In this document: positions 5,373 to 12,275 of the stretch, one piece after another
Numbering within the stretch: the stretch's first letter is position 1
Layout: each line of letters starts with the position of its first letter
Assembly (NCBI GenBank): GCA_020438525.1
Contig: JAGQUL010000103.1
Span: 1 to 13,320, forward strand
DNA length: 13,320 bases
Direction of reading: 5' to 3'
DNA from: Thermoleophilia bacterium
Lineage (GTDB): Bacteria; Actinomycetota; Thermoleophilia; Gaiellales; SKUG01
Position numbers and translations under genes: made by a program
The notes under the pieces: generated by a model
Told to the model about the DNA's origin: nothing
What the model saw: only the letters and a program-made list of their open reading frames with translations
The model's database searches: none

Positions 5373-6623
5373 GTGGAGCTCGCGATCCAGCTCGCGCGGG
5401 GCACGACCGTGTCCACGCCCGGCGCTGCCGGTCAGGTACTCGTCGACATCGACGGGCGCGACGCCGTGCTCGCCGATGCCAGCGGCAGGTCGCAGCGACG
5501 CCCCGTGCTGGAGGTGCTGCGAGAACGACCGACGCTGCTGCGTGACCAGCCGGCTGCTGCGCTCGGCATCGAGCATCCGGTCGCGGGAACCCGGGTGGTC
5601 GCGCCGGTCGGTGGCACCCACGTCTTCACTCCACGGGTCGGCGACGTCGCCGAGCAGTGGTTCGAGCTGGACGCAGGTCGCTGGGCTGCCATCGCCGATC
5701 ATCCGATCGAGATCGGCCCTGCCTCGTCGGACCGCAATCGCAGCGCGCTCGCCCGGCTCGGCGACGAGCGGCTCGTCATCTTCGACGGACAGCTGCCGCG
5801 CGGCTCGCAGCTCGTGCATGGCCCGGAGCCGGTTCAGCCGCCGGGCCGGCTGCAGCAGGCGACCGACACTGCCCGCGATGCGGTGCGGATGCTCGACGAC
5901 TGGTTCGGATCGGAGCCCGAGCACGCCCGCCGCGGCCTCATCGAGATCGCGTTCGACACGCCGAATCCTCGCGCGAACGGCTCGCATGGCACGACCTCCT
6001 ATCGGATGGATACGGCCGGGGTCACGATCGATGCTGCGCGCGCGGGCGAACATGCGCCGTGGCGATCGCCGCACACGATCCGCCACGAGGTGCTGCACGC
6101 GCGTATCCGCGACCTGCTCGGCGGCGACATGCGCGTGGCACGGGGCGGCGCGGCGAGTCTCGCGGTCGAGGGCGAGGCGATCCACGAGGGCCTCGCTGAT
6201 GCGTTTGCGTCGATCGGCGAGCGCGACTGGCGCTATGGGGAGATTGCAGCAGCCGACGACATCGCGACCAGGCCCGCACACCGTCGCCCGGACCTCGGCA
6301 CGTTCGGTCGACTCGCCGACGACGGCATCACCGTCGAGCAGGTCCGGATGCCCTCGACGCTCGCCGAGGCGCGTGAGGCGGCCGCAGCCATCGCCGCGGG
6401 CAGTGACGAGCTGAACGTGCACGCAGTCGGCGGCTACGTGTCCCGGCGCTTCGCACGCGTCCAGCAGGAATCCGGCTGGGCTGCAGCCGAGGATGCCTTG
6501 CGTGGCACGATCGCGGAGCTCATGGCTCGAAGCCGCACGGGCGACCTCGTGCTCGACCTGAGCGTGCTCGACGACGCGTTCGAGACCGCAATGCGCGGAG
6601 CTGCGCTGCTGGCTCGACGCTGA
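5373..6623 (+). CDS. Putative M4-like (thermolysin-type) zinc metallopeptidase
   Basis: The frame gives 416 residues from a GTG start. The zincin motif is HTIRHEVLHARI: His238 and His242 as zinc ligands and Glu239 as the catalytic base. It is followed by EAIHEGLADAFA, where Glu272 and Asp276 fit the third ligand and its partner in the thermolysin family (NEGLSD-like). Farther on, NVHAVGGYVSRRF places His350 where thermolysin has its transition-state histidine in a VH-x-x-x-G segment. The second-ligand to third-ligand gap is 30 residues, about ten more than in thermolysin. Residues 1-150 are an unrecognised beta-rich region (GQVLVDIDGRDAVLADASG). There is no signal peptide, propeptide match or membrane helix, so a cytoplasmic enzyme or unusual export is implied. 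It converges on valS with 8 bp between stops. The peptidase call is good; the family is inferred. Confidence 0.8.
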   Translation: MELAIQLARGTTVSTPGAAGQVLVDIDGRDAVLADASGRSQRRPVLEVLRERPTLLRDQPAAALGIEHPVAGTRVVAPVGGTHVFTPRVGDVAEQWFELDAGRWAAIADHPIEIGPASSDRNRSALARLGDERLVIFDGQLPRGSQLVHGPEPVQPPGRLQQATDTARDAVRMLDDWFGSEPEHARRGLIEIAFDTPNPRANGSHGTTSYRMDTAGVTIDAARAGEHAPWRSPHTIRHEVLHARIRDLLGGDMRVARGGAASLAVEGEAIHEGLADAFASIGERDWRYGEIAAADDIATRPAHRRPDLGTFGRLADDGITVEQVRMPSTLAEAREAAAAIAAGSDELNVHAVGGYVSRRFARVQQESGWAAAEDALRGTIAELMARSRTGDLVLDLSVLDDAFETAMRGAALLARR

Positions 6624-6631
6624 GCTCGCGG

Positions 6632-9313
6632 TCAGCCCAGCTGCGCGAGCACTGCCTCGAGCTGCTCGGCCTCGCGCGTGAAGCGCTCGACCTTGGCGCG
6701 CTCCTCGTCGACGAGCTCGGCCGGGGCGCGGCTCGTGAACTTCTCGTTGCCGAGCTTGCCCTGGGCGCGCTTGACCTCGCCGTGTGCCTTCTTGAGGTCG
6801 CCCTGCAGCTTCGCCTTGATGCTCTCGGGCAGCCATGCGGTGACGGTGAGCTCGTCCTGGGTCACGGTCACGGCGATCGCGTCTGCATCGCTCGCCGCCT
6901 CGTCGTCGACCAGCGCCTTGAGCGCACCGCCGGGAACGAGCCGCTCGACCAGGCTGCGCGCCTGCACGTCGAGGCTCGACAGGTCGACCCGCCAGCTGCC
7001 GCGCACGTCGCCGGCCTGTGCGAGCGCGCGCAGGCGGGTGACGAGCGCCTGCACCGATGCGTACGCCGCCTCGTCGGAGTCGAACTCGCCCGACTGCGAC
7101 TCGGGGATCGCGTGGTCGTGCCACGGGCTGCGCGCGACGGCGCGGCCGTCCATGCCGCCCTCGCCCCAGACCTGCACGGCGAGCTCCTCGGTGAGGTGCG
7201 GCATCACCGGGTGCAGCATCCGGATCGTGCGGTCGATCACGAAGCTGAGCATGCGCGTGGCAGCTGCGCGATCGGCGGAGTCGTCGCTGCGCAGGCGGTC
7301 CTTGACGCTCTCGAGGTACCAGTCGCACAGCTCGTTCCAGGTGAAGGCGTACATGGCCTTCACCGCGAGCGCGAACTCGTACGCGCCGAGCGCGCGGTGC
7401 ACCTCGCGCAGCACGCGATCGAGACGGGCGAGGATCCAGCGGTCCTCGAGCGCGGTGGCGGTGGTGGGATCGAATCCGTCGTGCGTGAGCGAGGCCTCGT
7501 CGCCGAGCATCACGAGCAGGCGGGTGGCGTTCCAGAGCTTGTTGGCGAGCTGGTTGCCTTCCTTGATGCGCCCCTCGTTGAAGCGCACGTCCTGCGTGGA
7601 GCTCATGTCGAGCAGGCCGTAGCGCGTGGCGTCGGCGCCGTACTTGGCGATCAGGTCGAGCGGGTCCACGCCGGTGCCGAGCGACTTGCTCATGCGTCGC
7701 CCGTCTGCCGCCTGGATCGTCGAGTGGATGTACACGTCGTGGAACGGAACCTCGCCGAGGTGCGCGTTGCTGAACATCATCATGCGGGCGACCCACAGGT
7801 TGATGATGTCGCGCGCCGTGCAGAGCACCGCGGTCGGGTGGAAGTGGCGCAGGTCCTCGGTGTCGTCGGGCCAGCCGAGCGTGGCGTGGTCCCACATGCC
7901 GGAGCTGAACCAGGTGTCGAGCACGTCGGGGTCGCGGCGCCACTCGGCGTTGCCGCACTCCGGGCAGGCGCTCGAGCCGGGGCCGTCGATCGAGACGTGC
8001 ACGTGCGACTCGTCGGCGGTGCAGTACCAGACGGGGAGCTGGTGGCCCCACCACAGCTGGCGCGACAGGCACCACGGCTTGAGGTCCTCCATCCAGCCGA
8101 AGAAGATCGACTTGGAGCCGTCGGGCACGAAGCGCACGGTGCCGTCCTTGACCCACCCGATCACGGGCGCGGCGAGCTCGCGCATGTCGGCGAACCACTG
8201 CAGGCTCATGAGCGGCTCGATGCGCACGCCGCTGCGCTGCGAGTGCGGCACGTTGTGCGAGTAGTCCTCGCGACCGCGCAGCAGGCCGAGCTCGTCGAGC
8301 TTCGCGACCATCGCCTCGCGGGCGTCGTCGGCGTTCATCCCCGCGAACTCGCCCGCGAGCTCGTTCATCGTGCGGTCGTAGTTGATCGCGCTCAGCTGGT
8401 CGAGGCCGTGGCGCTCGCCGATCTCGAAGTCGTTCGGGTCGTGGCCCGGGGTGATCTTGAGGCAGCCGGTGCCGAACTCGCGGTCGACGTACTCGTCGGC
8501 GATCACCGGGATCGTGCGGTCGGTGAGCGGCAGCTGCACGTGCTTGCCGATGTACTCCCGGTAGCGATCGTCCTCGGGGTGCACGGCCACGGCCACGTCG
8601 GCGACGAGCGTCTCGGGGCGCACGGTGGCGACGATCAGCTCGCCGCTGCCGTCGGCGAGCGGATAGGCGATGTCGAAGAGCTCGTCGACGAGCGTCTTCT
8701 GCTCGATCTCGAGGTCGCTGATCGCGCTCATCGAGCCGGCGTCCCAGTTCACGAGCCGGTTGGCGCGGTACACGTGACCGGCGGAGTACAGACGCACGAA
8801 CGCCTCCAGCACGGCGCGCACGTACCCGTCGTCCATCGTGAATCGTGCGCGGCGGAAGTCCATGCTCGCGCCGAGGCGCTTGAACTGGCCGTGGATCGTC
8901 TCGGCGTACTGGTCCTTCCACGCCTGCACGCGCTCGAGGAACTTCTCGCGGCCGAGCTCGTGGCGGGAGGTGCCTTCCTTCCTGAGCTCCTTCTCCACCA
9001 CGGCCTGCGTGGCGATGCCGGCGTGGTCGACTCCCGGCAGGAACAGCGCGTTGTAGCCCTGCATGCGCTTCCAGCGGATCAGTGCGTCCTGCACGCTGCC
9101 GTTGAGCGCGTGCCCCATGTGCAGCGCCCCGGTCACGTTCGGCGGCGGCACCACGATCGTGTACGCCTCGTGCTCGTCGCTCGCATCGGCGTGGAACGTG
9201 CCCTGCGCGTCCCATGCGGCGATCCACTTCTGCTCCACGTCACCCGGTACGTAGCGCGTGGCGGGGGCGTCGTCGTCGGTGGTGCTGGTGGTGGCTGCGG
9301 CTGCGTCGGTCAT
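6632..9313 (-). CDS. valS: Valyl-tRNA synthetase
   Basis: The enzyme charges tRNA-Val with valine and edits mischarged threonine. It has 893 residues from the ATG at 9313. The class I motifs are PPPNVTGALHMGHALN (HMGH at 65-68) and GRRMSKSLGTG (RMSKS at 540-544). The editing domain shows TVRPETLVADVAVAVHP (231-246) and TPGHDPNDFEIG (288-299). PWCLSRQLWWGHQLPVWYC (413-431) is the usual signature, and PECGN follows in the zinc-like insert. The C-terminal 60 residues are the Val-type tRNA-binding coiled coil (KLGNEKFTSRAPAELVDEER). Changes from common ValRS include TARDIINLWVARM where TGFDI is usual, and TVRPET for TTRPET. Another ATG lies at 9322, but the AGGA at 9322-9325 suits 9313. It follows an unrecognised gene with a 51-bp gap. 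Confidence 0.97.
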   Translation of the reverse strand: MTDAAAATTSTTDDDAPATRYVPGDVEQKWIAAWDAQGTFHADASDEHEAYTIVVPPPNVTGALHMGHALNGSVQDALIRWKRMQGYNALFLPGVDHAGIATQAVVEKELRKEGTSRHELGREKFLERVQAWKDQYAETIHGQFKRLGASMDFRRARFTMDDGYVRAVLEAFVRLYSAGHVYRANRLVNWDAGSMSAISDLEIEQKTLVDELFDIAYPLADGSGELIVATVRPETLVADVAVAVHPEDDRYREYIGKHVQLPLTDRTIPVIADEYVDREFGTGCLKITPGHDPNDFEIGERHGLDQLSAINYDRTMNELAGEFAGMNADDAREAMVAKLDELGLLRGREDYSHNVPHSQRSGVRIEPLMSLQWFADMRELAAPVIGWVKDGTVRFVPDGSKSIFFGWMEDLKPWCLSRQLWWGHQLPVWYCTADESHVHVSIDGPGSSACPECGNAEWRRDPDVLDTWFSSGMWDHATLGWPDDTEDLRHFHPTAVLCTARDIINLWVARMMMFSNAHLGEVPFHDVYIHSTIQAADGRRMSKSLGTGVDPLDLIAKYGADATRYGLLDMSSTQDVRFNEGRIKEGNQLANKLWNATRLLVMLGDEASLTHDGFDPTTATALEDRWILARLDRVLREVHRALGAYEFALAVKAMYAFTWNELCDWYLESVKDRLRSDDSADRAAATRMLSFVIDRTIRMLHPVMPHLTEELAVQVWGEGGMDGRAVARSPWHDHAIPESQSGEFDSDEAAYASVQALVTRLRALAQAGDVRGSWRVDLSSLDVQARSLVERLVPGGALKALVDDEAASDADAIAVTVTQDELTVTAWLPESIKAKLQGDLKKAHGEVKRAQGKLGNEKFTSRAPAELVDEERAKVERFTREAEQLEAVLAQLG

Positions 9314-9321
9314 GCCGACCA

Positions 9322-9325
9322 TCCT
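9322..9325 (-). promoter_or_regulatory. Shine-Dalgarno site that places the valS start
   Basis: AGGA on the minus strand lies 8 nt before the ATG at 9313 and overlaps the other in-frame ATG at 9322. This supports starting valS at 9313 (MTDAAAAT). Confidence 0.55.
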
Positions 9326-9364
9326 ACCCGCGCGCGAGGGCCGGGCGGGCGAACGAGTGCGCGC

Positions 9365-10078
9365 TCAGGCGACGGTGCCGGGCGGCGCGAGCAGCGCGTC
9401 GATGCGCGAGGTGCCGTAGCTCTTGAACTCGTGCATCGTCATGGTGCCGTCGGCGTTGGGCTTGCTCTCCACGCCGCCGAGGTCGTCGCGCTCGAGGCGC
9501 ACGACCGCACCGTTGTCGGCGCCGAGCTCCACGTCGTAGCGCGCCGCGACCGGGCCGAGCGCGGCCTGGCCGTCGTCGGTGGTCACCGGGATCGCGATCT
9601 GCGGGTGGAAGTCGCCGACCGGGATCTGTGCCGCCGGGTAGCTCATGCCGCCCTGCGGGAAGCCGCCGGTCCACGTCAGGTCGACGTACACCCAGTCGTT
9701 CAGCTGCAGCGTCGGGATCGTCACGATTACCTTTGCACCCTCCGCGCGGAACGGCAGCGACTGGCCCGGCGCGGCGGCGATGCCGGGCTTGGCCGAGCAG
9801 ATCTCCGCGCTCGCCAGGTCGAGGCGGCCCGGGCGATCGGTGAGCGCCGCCGGCAGCAGCAGCACGAGCTCGCGTCGCTCGTCGGCGACGAGGTTGTGGA
9901 CGAGCAGTCGGCCCGCGCCGCCCACGAAACCGGTCTCGTGCGAGATGTTCATGCGCACGTTCCAGTCGGCGCGCACGCCTTCCAGGTTGCCGCGTCCGTC
10001 GCCGCCTGCGCCATTGCTCAGGAACGCACCTTCGGTGCGTCGAGTCTGCTGTGCGTTGAAAGCGGGCTGGATGTTCAT
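9365..10078 (-). CDS. Hypothetical beta-rich protein upstream of valS
   Basis: The protein has 237 residues and begins MNIQPAFNAQQTRRTEGAFL. I do not recognise a family. It looks mostly beta-sheet: WNVRMNISHETG, GRLLVHNLVADERRELVLLL, KVIVTIPTLQLNDWVYVDLT and ARYDVELGADNGAVVRLE. The strand pattern faintly recalls the N-terminal beta sandwich of M1 aminopeptidases, but no catalytic part follows. No signal peptide or membrane helix is visible, despite the extracellular look. The N-terminal 35 residues are Gly/Arg/Asn-rich and likely flexible. GAGG lies 6 nt before the ATG. It is followed by valS 51 bp later on the same strand and may be transcribed with it; a candidate promoter lies at 10216-10244. 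A single domain with no partner could be a structural or binding protein. Confidence 0.75.
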   Translation of the reverse strand: MNIQPAFNAQQTRRTEGAFLSNGAGGDGRGNLEGVRADWNVRMNISHETGFVGGAGRLLVHNLVADERRELVLLLPAALTDRPGRLDLASAEICSAKPGIAAAPGQSLPFRAEGAKVIVTIPTLQLNDWVYVDLTWTGGFPQGGMSYPAAQIPVGDFHPQIAIPVTTDDGQAALGPVAARYDVELGADNGAVVRLERDDLGGVESKPNADGTMTMHEFKSYGTSRIDALLAPPGTVA

Positions 10079-10174
10079 GGTCGGCCTCGGCGTGGTTCGA
10101 CGCTGCTACGGGATCCTAACGGCGGGACCCGTCGAATGTCGAAGCGGTACCCGAGCGCCCGAATTCCATGCAGG

Positions 10175-10194
10175 CATCGACGCAGCCGTCGATG
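10175..10194. promoter_or_regulatory. Perfect 8-bp inverted repeat in the leader of the 10078 gene
   Basis: CATCGACG-CAGC-CGTCGATG is a 20-bp perfect inverted repeat. It lies about 97 bp upstream of the ATG at 10078, downstream of the candidate promoter. A second stem, CTCTG-CCTC-CAGAG (10197-10210), lies next to it. Together they would give the roughly 130-nt leader real structure. I do not match it to a known riboswitch. Confidence 0.5.
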
Positions 10195-10215
10195 TGCTCT
10201 GCCTCCAGAGTGCCG

Positions 10216-10244
10216 CAAATAGCGGATTTTGTGAAGGGGGTCAA
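10216..10244 (-). promoter_or_regulatory. Candidate promoter for the 10078 gene (and valS)
   Basis: On the minus strand TTGACC (10244-10239) and TATTTG (10221-10216) are exactly 17 nt apart, a good housekeeping sigma pattern. The -10 lies in the AT-rich loop of a small stem, CCGC-AAATA-GCGG. Transcription would start near 10209, giving a leader of about 130 nt. Confidence 0.5.
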
Positions 10245-10250
10245 TGCAGG

Positions 10251-10300
10251 AAAAAGGCCAGCACACGGCCGCAAGGCCGCCGACCCGGAGGTCGACGGCC
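10251..10300 (-). terminator. Intrinsic terminator of the EF-hand lipoprotein gene
   Basis: Reading the minus strand after the stop at 10334, an 11-bp stem (10290-10300 with 10275-10285, one G-T pair, 4-nt loop) forms first. A GGCC/GGCC hairpin (10267-10270 with 10256-10259) comes next, directly followed by five T (10255-10251). The stem-loop plus T tract is the best intrinsic terminator in the window. It separates the lipoprotein from the next gene. Confidence 0.65.
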
Positions 10301-10333
10301 CTGCAGTGCATCTCTCGGCTCGTCTCGCGCGAC

Positions 10334-11104
10334 CTAGAAGTCGCCGTCCGACGGGTTGCCGTTGTCGGTCGAGTTGCCGCTGCCGCTCGAGCCGCCGCTC
10401 GACCCACCGTTCGACGGGGGCACGTAGCCGCCACCGCTGTCGCCGGGGCTCGTGCCGCCGCCCGTGCCACCGCCGCTCGACGGGGGCACGTAGCCGCCAC
10501 CCGTGTCGCCGGGGCTCGTGCCGCCACCGGTGCCACCGCCGTAGCCACCACCGTAGTCGTCGCCCGGGCTCGTGCCGCCACCGGTGCCGCCACCGCTCGG
10601 GTAGTCGTTGCGCGGCGAGTAGCGCGAGAATCCCTCGCGACCGATGATCTCGGTGCGCGAGCGGCTCGTCGGTGCGTACACGTCGCTGAAGTGGTTGCGC
10701 TCGGTCTTGTTGAGCGTGCCGTTCTTGTCCGCGTCGAAGTTCTTCAGCGCGAAGTCGCGAAGCTCCTGGAGCGACAGCACCGCGTCGTTGCCCTTCGCCG
10801 CATCGAAGATGCGCGACATCGAGTTGGTGGTCGTGGTGCGCCGGATCTCGCGGGTGCCGAACACGTAGTCGCCGACGCGGTACGTGTCGACCTCCTTCGT
10901 GCGGACGTACGCGGTGGAGAATTCCTTCTCGCCCGCGGTCCACTTGTTGTCCTTCGGCTCGCGATCGAACGTGCCGAACTTGTCGAGCGCGAACGAATCC
11001 GCATCCTGCTCCTTCGGCGCGCAGCCCGAGAGCACTGCGGCGAGTCCGACGGCTCCTGCGACCACGCCAAGGCCGATGGCAACCTGCTTGCCAGTGATGT
11101 GCAT
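10334..11104 (-). CDS. EF-hand lipoprotein with TSPGD-bearing Gly-rich tail
   Basis: The protein has 256 residues. Residues 1-28 are a lipoprotein signal (hydrophobic core, then VLSGC with Cys28 as the lipid site). One full EF-hand loop is present: DADKNGTLNKTE (124-135), with Asp, Asp, Asn, Gly and a final Glu in the expected places. Two looser EF-like loops are at about 47-59 (FDREPKDNKWTAGE) and 101-114 (DAAKGNDAVLSLQE), so the domain (about 33-142) may pair EF-hands. From about 170 the tail is Gly-rich with three TSPGD motifs (178, 196, 218) and two copies of GGGYVPPS. AAGGGA is 8 nt before the ATG. It probably sits on the outer face of the membrane and binds calcium. It is divergent from the 11311 gene, which shares the motif. 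Confidence 0.88.
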   Translation of the reverse strand: MHITGKQVAIGLGVVAGAVGLAAVLSGCAPKEQDADSFALDKFGTFDREPKDNKWTAGEKEFSTAYVRTKEVDTYRVGDYVFGTREIRRTTTTNSMSRIFDAAKGNDAVLSLQELRDFALKNFDADKNGTLNKTERNHFSDVYAPTSRSRTEIIGREGFSRYSPRNDYPSGGGTGGGTSPGDDYGGGYGGGTGGGTSPGDTGGGYVPPSSGGGTGGGTSPGDSGGGYVPPSNGGSSGGSSGSGNSTDNGNPSDGDF

Positions 11105-11166
11105 GAGGGGTGTCCCTTTCTTCCCACACGGACCCGCCGAGAGTGCGTGGTCCTTTCGTCCCGTCC

Positions 11167-11189
11167 CACCGCGTTGTCCAGACGCGGTG
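11167..11189. promoter_or_regulatory. Inverted repeat between the divergent surface genes
   Basis: CACCGCGT (11167-11174) and ACGCGGTG (11182-11189) are perfect 8-bp arms with a 7-nt spacer. The site is near the middle of the 206-bp divergent intergenic region, as expected for an operator shared by the two genes. No clear promoter hexamers were found on either side. Confidence 0.45.
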
Positions 11190-11310
11190 CGACCTGCCCG
11201 GCTTTCGGCTGCAACGTGGATTCCGTTTCACCCGAAGTCCAGATGGATGGACGACGACGACCAGCCGCGCACGAGCGCGCCGGCGTCACGACACGCGGGG
11301 ACGGGGAGAC

Positions 11311-12264
11311 ATGCAGGCAACGCCGAAGCTCGGGCTCGGAGTCAAGATCGCTGCCGGCGCGGTGGCTGCTGCGGGCATCGCGATGATGGTCGCGGCGCGC
11401 AACAACCACTCCGGGGCGACCGACGCCGCCGACGACGCGCCGTCGACGGGCGACCAGGGCACGGTCACGACCGCGCGGCTCGATCGGCCGGTCGCGCCGA
11501 CCGCCGGCACGTCACCCGGCGACGATCCATCCTGGCCGTACGATTCGTCGTATCCCGGATCCGGCACGGGCACGTCCCCCGGCGACGATCCCGCGTCCGG
11601 ACGCATCGACGGGCACATCGATCCGCCCGGCTGGTTCGACGACTACACGTTCGACGGCTCGCTCGACCGCTCGCGCCTCGACATGACCATCGATCCGCGC
11701 GGCTGGTTCAACGACGTGTCGGTGAACGGCACCGTCACCTCGAGCTCGTGGGACACCAGGATCGATCCGCGCGGCTGGGCAAACGACACGAAGGTCGACG
11801 GCCACCGCTCTGGCAGCGGCTACACCGGAACCGTCGATCGGCCGGGGCTGTGGAACGACGTGCGCCACACGATCAAGGAGTCCGTCCGCGGCGGCGAGCT
11901 GATCCGCGAGGGCCGGTTCGACGAGACGCTCGTGCCGAGCTTCTCGGAGGCGTCCTGGCGCAGCGCGCCCGCCGGCGACGGCGCGCGGCTGCTCGAGTTC
12001 GACCCGCCCGGCTGGGGCAACACCACGCGCGTCACGATCACCGGACCTGCTCCCGCAGGTGTCGAGGCGACCGTCGCGGCGCACCTGTTCGACACGTGGA
12101 AGACGGCGCTCGAGGAAGAGGCGCGTCGACAGAACGACTACCCCGACACCGGCCACGGTGGCGGCACGAGCCCGGGCGACGACAGCTCGTACCCGAGCTA
12201 TCCGGACTACCCCGGTTACCCCGGTTACCCCGGTTACCCCACCTCGCCCGGCGACTCCTGGTAG
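11311..12264 (+). CDS. Membrane-anchored protein with 24-residue DPxGW repeats and TSPGD motifs
   Basis: The protein has 317 residues. It has an N-terminal membrane helix (about 8-29, IAAGAVAAAGIAMMVAA), more likely an anchor than a cleaved signal. Four 24-residue repeats begin at 103, 127, 151 and 175 with the pattern Ile/Val-Asp-Pro-x-Gly-Trp-x-Asn/Asp-Asp; the fourth is looser (VDRPGLWND). A single FDPPGWGN follows at 230-237. Four TSPGD motifs start at residues 67, 88, 286 and 311. A helix follows the last repeat (TVAAHLFDTWKTALEEEARR, about 254-273). The C-terminus is a Tyr-Pro-Gly repeat (YPGYPGYPGYP, 300-310) ending TSPGDSW. GGGGA at 11297-11301, 9 nt upstream, sets the ATG. I know no family. 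The repeats look like beta or surface-binding units. Confidence 0.85.
   Translation: MQATPKLGLGVKIAAGAVAAAGIAMMVAARNNHSGATDAADDAPSTGDQGTVTTARLDRPVAPTAGTSPGDDPSWPYDSSYPGSGTGTSPGDDPASGRIDGHIDPPGWFDDYTFDGSLDRSRLDMTIDPRGWFNDVSVNGTVTSSSWDTRIDPRGWANDTKVDGHRSGSGYTGTVDRPGLWNDVRHTIKESVRGGELIREGRFDETLVPSFSEASWRSAPAGDGARLLEFDPPGWGNTTRVTITGPAPAGVEATVAAHLFDTWKTALEEEARRQNDYPDTGHGGGTSPGDDSSYPSYPDYPGYPGYPGYPTSPGDSW
11617..11904 (+). repeat. 72-bp coding repeat (DPxGW units)
   Basis: Four units of exactly 72 bp begin at 11617, 11689, 11761 and 11833. The start of the first three is nearly identical (ATCGATCCGCSCGGCTGG), while the rest has diverged. The fourth is divergent. The even spacing implies repeat duplication followed by drift. 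Confidence 0.75.
12208..12240 (+). repeat. 9-bp tandem repeat coding for Tyr-Pro-Gly
   Basis: TACCCCGGT is repeated 3.7 times. It encodes the YPG units at the end of the DPxGW protein. The copies are identical, so length variation by slippage is likely. Confidence 0.85.
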
Positions 12265-12275
12265 CGGGCGCCTGA

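Noticed and set aside
4776..9227. Single very long minus-strand open frame across several genes
   Set aside because: It is an antisense or off-frame artefact of high GC; valS, the peptidase and the glycine-zipper gene explain this region with clear motifs. Its last 115 residues are the real glycine-zipper gene.
6782..10222. 1146-residue plus-strand open frame antisense to valS
   Set aside because: It mirrors valS on the opposite strand, lacks recognisable motifs, and is Arg/His/Val/Ala-rich as expected for a high-GC shadow.
10116..10244. Small cysteine-containing peptide (HIDGCVDACMEFG) on the minus strand
   Set aside because: Third codon positions are much less GC-rich than in neighbouring genes, it would start at a TTG that is the promoter -35, and the segment is better explained as a structured leader.
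10079..10333. T-box leader controlling valS
   Set aside because: No T-box core sequence or specifier stem was seen, and valS is not the first gene after the leader.
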